From NCBI GenBank assembly GCA_003105015.1, contig PQAF01000003.1, positions 137,660 through 201,659 of the forward strand: 64,000 nt of DNA. Direction: 5' to 3'. Shown in pieces: positions 39,074-46,847 of the stretch; positions within the stretch are counted from its first letter, which is position 1; each line of letters opens with the position of its first letter. The translations under genes were made by a program, and so were the position numbers. The notes beneath the pieces are model-generated. The model saw only the letters and a list, made by a program, of their open reading frames with translations, was not told where the DNA came from and did not search any database. The DNA is from Rhodocyclales bacterium. GTDB lineage: Bacteria > Pseudomonadota > Gammaproteobacteria > Burkholderiales > Rhodocyclaceae.

Positions 39074-41011
39074 ATGTCTTTCCGCACCGCCGTTCTCCTG
39101 GGACTGACTTTTCTTGCCGCCCTGCCTTGCGGCGCGGCGCAGATCACGCTGTCCCTCGGCTCGATCCGGCACGAGGCCTTCGAGGCCGAGGGCGTCGTCG
39201 TCGCCTTCGACGCGGCGCGCCGCGGCGAGGCCGACATCCGCCTCGGCCGCCTGAAGGTCGCCGGCACCGAATACCGCGAGCTCAAGCTGCATTGCTCGGG
39301 CTTCTACTTCGACGGCCGCCGCCTCGACTGCCCGGGCGGCGCCCTGCAGCGCCTGGACGAGCGCGGCCGCAACCGGCCGGCGCTGCCGTTTTCGCTGGCC
39401 TGGCGGGCCAGCGACGGCTTCATCGATTTTTCGATGCGCGACGTCGATGCCGTCGCCCTCTCGCCGTTGGTCAAGCGCCTGCGCGGCTGGCGGCCGCAGG
39501 GCAAGTTCGATTTTTCCATCGCCGCCGAGGGCGGCCAGGCACGGCTCGATCTGGCCGTGCGCGGTCTCGGCTTCGCCAGCCGCGAGGGCGACATTGCCGG
39601 CAAGGACATCGCCTTCACCCTGAATGCGGCCGCCGAGCGCAGCGGCGCCGGCTGGCACTGGCGCGCCCGGCTCGACTGGCCGCAGGGCGAGCTTTACCGC
39701 GCCCCGTGGCGGCGCCTGGCCGGGGTGCGGATGGAAGCGGAGGGCGGGCTGTCGAATGCGGCGCTGGATGTTGCCCTGGCGCGCCTCGACGTGGCCGGGA
39801 CGGGCGGGGTCACCGCCAGCCTGCGCTGGGACCGCGAGCGGGGCGAGGCCACCGACGGCGGCTTTGTCACCGACCGCATCGACCTGGCGGGTGCGATGCG
39901 CGACTGGCTGCAGCCGTGGCTGACTTCCCTCGGCTTCCCCGAATGGCAGGCCTCGGGCCATGCCCGCATTGCGGCGGAGTGGAGGGCGCGCGAACTGCAC
40001 CGCTTCTATGCCGGCCTGGAAGAGGCGACGCTGGCCGACAGCACCGGCCACGTCGAACTGAATGGCGTGCTCGCGCGCATTCCCTGGGAGGAAGGCACCC
40101 CCACCGAGGCCGAAATTGGCGTCGCTGCCGGCCGGCTCGGCGACCTGCCCCTGGGCGGCTTTGCCTTTCCCGTCCGCATCGCCGACAACGAAGCCAGCAT
40201 CCGGGATATCGCCGCCCCGATGCTGGACGGACGCTTTCTGATCGACCGATTGCGCCTTGTCAAAAGTCAGTCCGGCTGGCACGGCGAGTTCGAGGGCGGC
40301 ATCGAGGGGGTCTCGATGCCCAAGCTGTCGCAGGCGCTCAGGATGCCGGCCATGGCGGGCAGCCTGACGGCGCGCATCCCGCGCATCGCCTATGAGCAGG
40401 GCGTGCTCTACCTCGACGGCGCGCTCGGCATCGAAGTCTTCGACGGCGGCATCATCGTGCACCAGCTGCGCCTGATCGATCCGTTCGGCAAGGACCGCCG
40501 CTTCCTCGCCGAGGTGACGGCCCGCAACCTCGACCTCGGCATGCTCACGCGCACCTTTGCCTTCGGCGCCATCGAGGGACGCTTCGATGCCGACCTGCAC
40601 GACCTCGAGCTGCAGGGCTGGAAGCCGGTGCGCTTCGATGCCCGCATCGCCAGCAGCGAGGGAGACTACCCGCGCAGCCTGAGTGTCGGCGCGCTGAAGG
40701 ACATCACCGCGCTGGGCGAGGATGCCCCGCCGCAGGCGCTGGCGCGCGTGCCGGAACGTTCCGGCTTCAGCTTCGGCTACTCGCGCATCGGCTTCGGCTG
40801 CAAGCTGCGGGACGGCGTCTGCCTGCTCGACGGCGTCGAGCGAGAGGGCGATGACCAAAGGAAATCCCCGGGGGACGGCGTCGTCCTCATGCGCGGCAGC
40901 GGCATGCCGTCGGTGAGCATCATCGGCTACAATCGGCATATCGACTGGGAGGCGCTGGTGGCGCGCATCCGCGAAGTGATCGCGGGCAGGCCCGGCGTCG
41001 TCATCGAATGA
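39074..41011 (+). CDS. Large exported beta-rich envelope protein, YdbH/AsmA-like
   Basis: 645 residues with a signal sequence (VLLGLTFLAALPCGAAQ) and no other clear membrane segment. The rest is predicted mostly beta, with repeating 15-25 residue strands (GRLKVAGTEYRELKLHCSGF, GALGIEVFDGGIIVHQLRL), like the lipid-channel proteins of the AsmA/YdbH group. The following gene is a tiny lipoprotein, as in the E. coli ydbH-ynbE operon, where the pair bridges the two membranes for phospholipid transport. Assignment to YdbH rests on size, context and style of sequence, not on a clear motif. Confidence 0.6.
   Translation: MSFRTAVLLGLTFLAALPCGAAQITLSLGSIRHEAFEAEGVVVAFDAARRGEADIRLGRLKVAGTEYRELKLHCSGFYFDGRRLDCPGGALQRLDERGRNRPALPFSLAWRASDGFIDFSMRDVDAVALSPLVKRLRGWRPQGKFDFSIAAEGGQARLDLAVRGLGFASREGDIAGKDIAFTLNAAAERSGAGWHWRARLDWPQGELYRAPWRRLAGVRMEAEGGLSNAALDVALARLDVAGTGGVTASLRWDRERGEATDGGFVTDRIDLAGAMRDWLQPWLTSLGFPEWQASGHARIAAEWRARELHRFYAGLEEATLADSTGHVELNGVLARIPWEEGTPTEAEIGVAAGRLGDLPLGGFAFPVRIADNEASIRDIAAPMLDGRFLIDRLRLVKSQSGWHGEFEGGIEGVSMPKLSQALRMPAMAGSLTARIPRIAYEQGVLYLDGALGIEVFDGGIIVHQLRLIDPFGKDRRFLAEVTARNLDLGMLTRTFAFGAIEGRFDADLHDLELQGWKPVRFDARIASSEGDYPRSLSVGALKDITALGEDAPPQALARVPERSGFSFGYSRIGFGCKLRDGVCLLDGVEREGDDQRKSPGDGVVLMRGSGMPSVSIIGYNRHIDWEALVARIREVIAGRPGVVIE
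39101..39112 (+). repeat. GACTGACTTT motif, copy 2
   Basis: GGACTGACTTTT, in the signal-peptide region of the YdbH-like gene, read as Leu-Thr-Phe. Confidence 0.5.
40262..40273 (-). repeat. GACTGACTTT motif, copy 3
   Basis: GGACTGACTTTT on the minus strand inside the YdbH-like gene, read in that gene as Lys-Ser-Gln-Ser. Confidence 0.5.
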
Positions 41012-41130
41012 AGAAAATCCTCTTTCTGGCCTCTGTCCTGATCCTCGCCGGCTGCGTCAACCTGCACGTGCACTTTCCGGAGGCCTCCGGCAAGGCGGTG
41101 GAGGCCGCGCCGGCCGGAGCGGCGAAATGA
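41008..41130 (+). CDS. Tiny lipoprotein, YnbE-like
   Basis: 40 residues, too short for many gene callers. MKKILFLASVLILAGC has a perfect lipobox (LAGC) so Cys16 should be lipidated. The mature part begins VNLHVHFPEASG. It overlaps the upstream gene by ATGA and the downstream exonuclease gene by ATGA, so it is certainly within a translated run. The beta-prone N-V-x-L-H-V stretch is reminiscent of YnbE, which extends the YdbH beta-sheet to the outer membrane. Confidence 0.75.
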   Translation: MKKILFLASVLILAGCVNLHVHFPEASGKAVEAAPAGAAK

Positions 41131-41903
41131 CGCCCGTCCTGTCCTTCGACATCGAAACGATCCCCGACGTGGCGGGCATCCGCAGGCTGCACGAGCTGCC
41201 GGCCGAGCTGTCCGACAACGAGGTGGCCGAATTCGCCTTCCAGAAGCGGCGCGCCGTCACCGGCAACGACTTCCTGCCCCTGCACCTGCAGCGCGTCATC
41301 GTCATTTCCTGCGCCCTGCGCGAGGCGGACCGCTTCACCGTCTGGTCGCTGGCCGAGCCGAAGCTGAACGAAGCCGGGATCGTCCAGCGCTTCTACGACG
41401 GCATCGAGAAATTCACGCCGCAACTGGTCTCCTGGAACGGCGGCGGCTTCGACCTGCCGGTGCTGCACTACCGCGGCCTCATCCACAACGTCGCCGCGCC
41501 GCGCTACTGGGATCAGGGGGAAGACGACCGCGATTTCAAATGGAACAACTACATCAGCCGCTACCATTCGCGCCACCTCGACCTGATGGACCTGCTGGCG
41601 ATGTACCAGCCGCGCGCCAACGCGCCGCTCGACGAACTGGCCAAGCTGATGGGCCTGCCCGGCAAGCTCGGCATGGACGGCTCGGCCGTCTGGGGCGCCT
41701 GGCAGGAGGGGCGCATCGACGAGATCCGCGACTATTGCGAGACCGACGTGGTGAACACCTTCCTCGTGTATCTCCGCTTCCAGCGCCTGCGCGGCGTGCT
41801 GAGCGAGAAGGCGCACGCGGCCGAAGTCGCGGCGGTGCGCGCCGCGCTCGAAGGCCTGAAGCAGCCGCACTGGCAGGCCTTCCTCGCCGCCTGGGAGGCC
41901 TGA
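41127..41903 (+). CDS. PolB-type 3'-5' exonuclease
   Basis: DEDD-family exonuclease (the DNA_pol_B_exo2 group), 258 aa. Exo I is LSFDIETIPD (Asp8, Glu10), Exo II is VSWNGGGFDLPVL (Asp109), and Exo III is DYCETDVVNTF (Tyr203, Asp207). It is a stand-alone proofreading-like nuclease with no polymerase domain. Substrate unknown. Overlaps the lipoprotein gene by 4 bases, a chance operon partner. Confidence 0.88.
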   Translation: MTPVLSFDIETIPDVAGIRRLHELPAELSDNEVAEFAFQKRRAVTGNDFLPLHLQRVIVISCALREADRFTVWSLAEPKLNEAGIVQRFYDGIEKFTPQLVSWNGGGFDLPVLHYRGLIHNVAAPRYWDQGEDDRDFKWNNYISRYHSRHLDLMDLLAMYQPRANAPLDELAKLMGLPGKLGMDGSAVWGAWQEGRIDEIRDYCETDVVNTFLVYLRFQRLRGVLSEKAHAAEVAAVRAALEGLKQPHWQAFLAAWEA

Positions 41904-41907
41904 CACC

Positions 41908-43635
41908 GTGTCATTGACCGTCCTCGGCCTCTCCGGCTCGCTCTCGCACGATCCTTCCGCCGCCCTCTACATCGACGGCAGGCTCGTCGCCGCCGCGGAG
42001 GAGGAGCGCTTCATCCGCGACAAGCACGCCAAGGGCCGCATGCCTTACGAGGCGGCGAAGTTCTGCCTCGACTTCGCCGGCATCCGGCCAAAGGATGTCG
42101 ACGCCGTGGCGATCCCCTTCGCGCCGATCGGCCTGATGGAGCCGGCGCGCTGGCACTATGCGAAGCGCTACTGGTACGCGCCGGACCGCGCGCTCGACGC
42201 GCTCCTCAACGGCAACCGCCGCTACCGCCGCTACCGCGGCCGCATCCTCGAATGCCTCAAACAGCTCGGCCTCGATGCGAACAAGGTCGACCTCGTGCCG
42301 GTCGAGCACCACCTGACCCACGCCTCCAGCGCCTACCACTGCTCCGGCTTCACCGAAAAGACCGCCATCCTCGGCATCGACGGCAAGGGCGAGTACGCGA
42401 CCACCTTTTTCGGCTACGGCGAGCACGGCCGCATCCACAAGATCAAGGAGTTCTACGACCCCGATTCGCTCGGCGGCCTCTACGGCGCCATCACCGAATA
42501 CCTCGGCTTCGAGATGCTCGACGGCGAATACAAGGTCATGGGCATGGCGCCCTACGGCGATCCGAACAAGTACGATTTCTCGCGCCTGGCGAAGTTCGAG
42601 AACGGCGAACTCGTCGTCAACACCGAATACGCCAACGTGATCGGCCTGCGCCGCTACAAGGAAGCGGGCAAAGGCTACTACTTCTCGCCGAAGCTGATCG
42701 ACTGGCTGGGACCGCGCAGGGTGGGCGACATTGCCGACGACCCCTACATCCACTACGCGGCGAGCATGCAGAAGCTGTTCGAGGACATTGCCCTGCAGAT
42801 GCTGGAACACTACCTCGGCGACATCCTGCGCGAGACCGGCCGCCTGGCCTTCGCCGGCGGCGGCGCGCTCAACGTCAAGCTCAACCAGCGCATCATCGCG
42901 CGGCCCGACGTCAAGGAGCTGTTCGTGCAGCCGGCCTCGGGCGACTCCGGCACGGCGGTGGGCGCCGCCTCCTACGTTTCGGTACAGCGCGGCGTGCCGG
43001 TGGAGAAGATGGAGCACGTCTACCTCGGTCCGGCCTACTCGAACGAGGAGGTCATCGCCGCCTGCGAGCGCCATCCGTCGAAGCCGGCCTGGCAGAAGAT
43101 CGACTCGGTTCCGCAGCACATCGCGCGGCTGCTCGCCGACGGCCAGCCGGTGGCCTGGTTCCAGGGCCGCATGGAGTTCGGCCCGCGCGCGCTGGGCGGG
43201 CGCTCCATCCTCGGCTGCCCCAGCGTGCCGGGCGTCGCCGACCGCATCAACGAGCAGATCAAGTTCCGCGAGCGCTGGCGGCCCTTCTGCCCCTCGATGC
43301 TCGACACGGTCGGCCCGCAGATGCTGGGCTCCGATCACCCGGCGCCGTTCATGACCTTCACCTTCCCGGTGGCGGAAGAATGGAAGGCGCGCGTGCCGGA
43401 AGTGGTGCACGAGGACGGCACGGCGCGCGCCCAGGTGCTGCGCCGCGAGTTCAATCCGCGCTATTACGAGCTGATGCAGGAGATGGAGAAGCTCACCGGC
43501 AACGGCGTCGTCCTCAACACCTCGCTCAACCGCCGCGGCGAGCCGATGATCTGTTCGCCGACCGATGCGCTCGACATGTTCTTCGGCTCCGACCTGCGCT
43601 ACCTCATCATGGAGGACGTGCTGGTCACTAAGTGA
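41908..43635 (+). CDS. Carbamoyltransferase (NodU/CmcH family), WapO-like
   Basis: 575-residue two-domain carbamoyltransferase, GTG start. The N-terminal Kae1-like metal site is VEHHLTHASSAYHCSGF; LGIDGKGEYATTFFGYG and the C-terminal YrdC-like FGPRALGGRSILG form the carbamoyl-adenylate sites. In Pseudomonas a homologue next to the core kinases carbamoylates heptose II of the LPS inner core. The location here, between heptose synthesis and core kinases, supports an LPS substrate. The acceptor is inferred. Confidence 0.88.
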   Translation: MSLTVLGLSGSLSHDPSAALYIDGRLVAAAEEERFIRDKHAKGRMPYEAAKFCLDFAGIRPKDVDAVAIPFAPIGLMEPARWHYAKRYWYAPDRALDALLNGNRRYRRYRGRILECLKQLGLDANKVDLVPVEHHLTHASSAYHCSGFTEKTAILGIDGKGEYATTFFGYGEHGRIHKIKEFYDPDSLGGLYGAITEYLGFEMLDGEYKVMGMAPYGDPNKYDFSRLAKFENGELVVNTEYANVIGLRRYKEAGKGYYFSPKLIDWLGPRRVGDIADDPYIHYAASMQKLFEDIALQMLEHYLGDILRETGRLAFAGGGALNVKLNQRIIARPDVKELFVQPASGDSGTAVGAASYVSVQRGVPVEKMEHVYLGPAYSNEEVIAACERHPSKPAWQKIDSVPQHIARLLADGQPVAWFQGRMEFGPRALGGRSILGCPSVPGVADRINEQIKFRERWRPFCPSMLDTVGPQMLGSDHPAPFMTFTFPVAEEWKARVPEVVHEDGTARAQVLRREFNPRYYELMQEMEKLTGNGVVLNTSLNRRGEPMICSPTDALDMFFGSDLRYLIMEDVLVTK

Positions 43636-43654
43636 CGGCACGCCATCCCGCGCC

Positions 43655-44293
43655 ATGAACGCCAGCGAGATCGCCGAGTACTACGCCGCCGAGCGGCCTG
43701 AGCTGCTGGCCTTCCTGCGCCCGCACGGCCGCTTCGGCGCGGCGCTCGATGTCGGTTGCGCCGCCGGCATGCTCGGCGCCGGATTGCTGCGCGAAGGCAT
43801 CGTCGGCGCCTGCGACGGCATCGAGCTCAACTACGCAGCGGCACGCCACGCCGAAACCCGCCTGCGCCAGGTCTGGATGGGATCGCTCGAATCGGCGGCG
43901 GCGGATGTGCCCTGGGAGCACTACGACCTGGTGATCCTCGCCGACGTGCTCGAGCACCTCGCCGATCCCTGGGCCGCCCTGCGCCTGCTGCAGGCGCGCA
44001 CGGCGCCGGGCTGCAAGCTGATGCTCTCCGTGCCCAACGTGCGCCATTACAAGGTGTCGCTGCCGCTGCTCTTCAAGGGCGAGTTCCGCTACGAAGACGC
44101 CGGCATCATGGACCGCACCCACCTGCATTTCTTCACCCGCGGCAGCCTCGAGGAGACCGTGCGCGACTGCGGCTGGACCGTCCGCGCCTGGGGCAGCCAC
44201 ATGAAAGGGCGCTACCGGCGCTGGTACATGCCGACGCGCCTGCTCGAGCCCTTCGTCGCCGTCCAATACATGCTGCTGGCCGAGAAGCAGTGA
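43655..44293 (+). CDS. Class I SAM-dependent methyltransferase
   Basis: 212 residues; motif I is ALDVGCAAGMLG, followed by YDLVILADVLEHLADPW, the pattern of UbiE/Methyltransf_23 proteins encoded in glycan clusters. The C-terminal MDRTHLHFFTRGSLEE is typical of sugar or lipid-linked-glycan methyltransferases. ATG at 43655 follows the carbamoyltransferase by 19 bases. Substrate unknown. Confidence 0.82.
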   Translation: MNASEIAEYYAAERPELLAFLRPHGRFGAALDVGCAAGMLGAGLLREGIVGACDGIELNYAAARHAETRLRQVWMGSLESAAADVPWEHYDLVILADVLEHLADPWAALRLLQARTAPGCKLMLSVPNVRHYKVSLPLLFKGEFRYEDAGIMDRTHLHFFTRGSLEETVRDCGWTVRAWGSHMKGRYRRWYMPTRLLEPFVAVQYMLLAEKQ

Positions 44294-44364
44294 GTGCCGT
44301 CCGCCGGGCCGTCCCAAGGGCGGCACTGCCAGAGACAGGGAGCGGGGGCAGCCCGCGAACGGCC

Positions 44365-44401
44365 GTCACCCCCTTCCTTGGGAGGGGGGATGGGGGGATG
44401 G
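44365..44401 (+). repeat. REP-like G/C palindrome, copy A
   Basis: GTCACCCCCTTCC followed by TTGGGAGGGGGG forms a hairpin. The copy overlaps the ATG of the following glycosyltransferase. It is similar over 37 bases to the reverse complement of 57379-57414. Confidence 0.6.
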
Positions 44402-45321
44402 CCCTCCCGCTCGTCAGCGTCGCGATTCCCGCCTACAACCACGCCGCCTTCATCGAGGCCTGTCTCGCCTCGGTCTGCGCGCAGACCTATCCCGAACTGG
44501 AGCTGGTGCTGATCGACGATGGCTCGCAGGACGACACGCTGGGGGTCGCCCGCCGCTACCTCGAGCCGCACCGCGACCGCTTCCGCCGCGTCGTGCTGGA
44601 GCGCCAGGAAAACCAGGGCGTCAGCGCCGCCTCCAATGCGGTGATCGCCGCCTGCCAGGGCGAGTGGGTGCACCTGCTCGGCTCCGACGACGTCCTGCAT
44701 CCGGACAAGGTCGCCCGCATCCAGCAGGCCATCGCCGACTGGAACTGCCCCGACCTGGCGCTGGTGCACGCCGACGCCGACACCATCGACGAGCACGGCC
44801 GGCCCGTCGCCCGCCGCCGGCAGAGGCCGCGCCCGGCCCCGGGGCCGGACCGCGAGGCCTGGCGCGTCCTCTTCCTCGGCGACAACTTCGTCATCAATCC
44901 GACCGTCGCGCTGCGCCGCGACGCCTTCCTCGCCGTCGGCGGCTTCGACCGCAAGCTGGCGCTGGAGGACATCGACTGCTGGCTGCGCCTGTCGGTGCGC
45001 CATGCCATCGCGAGGGTGCCGGAAGTGCTGGCGAGCTACCGCAAGCATCCCGGCAACACCCTGCGCCGGCGCGTGCGCATGCTCGGCGCGCAGTTCCACA
45101 CCTTCGGCAAGTTCCTCGCCGAGCATCCCGGCCTCATCGCCGAGGACGACATCCGCCGCCACTTCCGCCGCTGCCTCACGCGCTTCTGGCGCCGCATGCG
45201 CCGGAAGCAGCCCTGGCTGCTGCCGGCCGTGCTGGGCGCGCAGTTGAAAAGCCATCTGCGCACGCCGCAGCCGGAGGATTACCGCCGTTTCGGCCGGCTG
45301 CTCGACGCGGCCGCGGGCTAA
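44398..45321 (+). CDS. Family 2 glycosyltransferase
   Basis: GT-A fold transferase, 307 aa. VSVAIPAYNHAAFIEACLASV opens the nucleotide-binding domain, LIDDGSQDDT supplies the first Asp, and HLLGSDDVLHPDKV carries the DxD-like SDD. GGFDRKLALEDIDCWLRL is the acceptor-side ED motif. The C-terminus is basic and may sit on the membrane. The start lies inside a REP-like palindrome, whose G-rich arm also supplies the ribosome site. Role in core or surface glycan assembly is inferred. Confidence 0.85.
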   Translation: MALPLVSVAIPAYNHAAFIEACLASVCAQTYPELELVLIDDGSQDDTLGVARRYLEPHRDRFRRVVLERQENQGVSAASNAVIAACQGEWVHLLGSDDVLHPDKVARIQQAIADWNCPDLALVHADADTIDEHGRPVARRRQRPRPAPGPDREAWRVLFLGDNFVINPTVALRRDAFLAVGGFDRKLALEDIDCWLRLSVRHAIARVPEVLASYRKHPGNTLRRRVRMLGAQFHTFGKFLAEHPGLIAEDDIRRHFRRCLTRFWRRMRRKQPWLLPAVLGAQLKSHLRTPQPEDYRRFGRLLDAAAG

Positions 45322-45366
45322 GCCCCTGTTCTTCCTGTATCATTCGCATTTTTTGCGCGGCAGCCC

Positions 45367-46116
45367 ATGCAGACCCCCCCGTTTTTCTCCATCGTGATCC
45401 CCGTCTTCAACGAGGCGGAGAACATCGAGCCGATGGTGCGCGAGATCCAGGCCGCCTTCCAGGGCCGGACAGAGCCCTACGAAGTGATCTTCGTCGACGA
45501 CGCCAGCAGCGACGACAGCCCCGCCGTGCTGCAGCGACTGACTTTGGAAACCGGCGGCGTCGTGCGCAGCCTGCGCCATCGCCGCAACTTCGGCCAGAGC
45601 GCCGCCGTGGCGACCGGCTTCCGTGCCGCGCGCGGCGAGTGGATCGGCACCCTCGACGGCGACGGCCAGAACGATCCGGCCGACCTGCCGCACATGCTCG
45701 ACGAGGCGCGCCGGCTCGGCGTCGACTGCGTCACCGGCGTGCGCGCCAAGCGCCAGGACAACTACATCCGCAAGCTGTCTTCGCGCGTCGGAAACGGCTT
45801 CCGCAACTGGGCCACCGGCGACCGCGTCAGCGACAGCGGCTGCGGCGTGCGCGTGGTGCGCGCCGCCTGCGTGCGCGAGCTTCCGGTGTTCAACGGGCTG
45901 CACCGCTTCATGCCCACGCTGCTGCGCACCAAGGGCTACAGCGTCGCCGAGCGTCCGGTAAACCATCGTCCGCGCCTGCGCGGCGTGTCGAAATACGGCG
46001 TGCACAACCGCCTCTGGCGCGGCATCCGCGACTGCTTCGGCGTGCGCTGGTTCGCCGCCCGCGCGGTGCCGGCCGAGCGGGTCGACGGCGGCACGGAGCA
46101 AGGGCAGGGCAGATGA
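45367..46116 (+). CDS. Polyprenyl-phosphate family 2 glycosyltransferase (ArnC/DPM1-like)
   Basis: 249 aa. FSIVIPVFNEAENIEPMV, VDDASSDDS and the signature DGDGQNDPADLP identify the dolichol-phosphate-mannose-synthase group, which loads a sugar onto undecaprenyl phosphate. The C-terminal membrane helices of ArnC are absent, so the product may be soluble or membrane-associated. The GT-C enzyme two genes downstream could use its product. It overlaps the next gene by ATGA. Confidence 0.85.
   Translation: MQTPPFFSIVIPVFNEAENIEPMVREIQAAFQGRTEPYEVIFVDDASSDDSPAVLQRLTLETGGVVRSLRHRRNFGQSAAVATGFRAARGEWIGTLDGDGQNDPADLPHMLDEARRLGVDCVTGVRAKRQDNYIRKLSSRVGNGFRNWATGDRVSDSGCGVRVVRAACVRELPVFNGLHRFMPTLLRTKGYSVAERPVNHRPRLRGVSKYGVHNRLWRGIRDCFGVRWFAARAVPAERVDGGTEQGQGR
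45535..45546 (+). repeat. GACTGACTTT motif, copy 4
   Basis: CGACTGACTTTG, inside the ArnC-like gene, read as Arg-Leu-Thr-Leu. Confidence 0.5.
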
Positions 46117-46847
46117 GCGGTGCCGGGGAGGACATCCCGGAAGGCGTCGAGGACGACATCGAACTCGAAGCGGTGGCGCCCGGCTTCAACAAGGAGCTGC
46201 GCCGCCTGCTGATCCTGCTCGCCGTCGCGGCGGCGGCCTTCATCCTGCTCTACTTCACTCCGGTCGGCGCCCTCGTGCGCGACATCCACCGGCTGCGCGC
46301 CTTCCTTGCCGGCGACGACCTGTGGGCCGAAGTCGTTTATGTCCTGCTGGTCGTCGGCCTGGTCGCCGTCGGTGCGCCGCGGTTGATTTTCTATGTCCTC
46401 GGCGGCCTCGCCTTCGGTTTCTGGCAGGGCCTGCTCCTCGCCCAGGTCGGCGCCGTCGTCGGCTCCGGCCTGACCTTCTGGGCGGTGCGCCATGGCGGAC
46501 GCGCCTGGGTCGAGCGCCATCTCGGCCGCCATCGCCTGTTCGGTCGCGCCTTCCGCGTGCGCTCCTCGGTGAAGGCGGTGGTGCTGATCCGCCAGTTGCC
46601 GCTCACCAGCGTGATGATCAACAGCGGGCTGGCGCTGAGTCAGGTCAGTGCGCGCGCATTCCTCGTAGGTACCTTCATCGGCTACCTGCCGCAGGGCATC
46701 ATCGCCGTGCTCATCGGCAGCGGCGTCGTCGACGAGAAGGCGATGGACGGCATCGGCAAGCTGGTCGCCGCCGGCATCGTGCTCATGGTCGGCGCCTTCC
46801 TGCTCTGGCGCTGGCGCAGGCGCGGCGGCAAGCCGGGAGAACCCTGA
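46113..46847 (+). CDS. VTT/DedA-family membrane protein (TVP38/TMEM64 type)
   Basis: 244 residues: an acidic N-terminus (EDIPEGVEDDIELE), a first helix (LLILLAVAAAAFILLYF), and the VTT core with FYVLGGLAFGFWQGLLLAQVGAVVGSGLTF and an IRQLPLTSVMINSGLALSQV re-entrant loop. The C-terminal helix ends RWRRRG. DedA/VTT proteins are polyprenyl-phosphate or phospholipid translocases; here it lies between a sugar-phosphate-lipid synthase and a GT-C, so it may recycle or flip undecaprenyl phosphate. That last point is inference. Confidence 0.82.
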   Translation: MSGAGEDIPEGVEDDIELEAVAPGFNKELRRLLILLAVAAAAFILLYFTPVGALVRDIHRLRAFLAGDDLWAEVVYVLLVVGLVAVGAPRLIFYVLGGLAFGFWQGLLLAQVGAVVGSGLTFWAVRHGGRAWVERHLGRHRLFGRAFRVRSSVKAVVLIRQLPLTSVMINSGLALSQVSARAFLVGTFIGYLPQGIIAVLIGSGVVDEKAMDGIGKLVAAGIVLMVGAFLLWRWRRRGGKPGEP

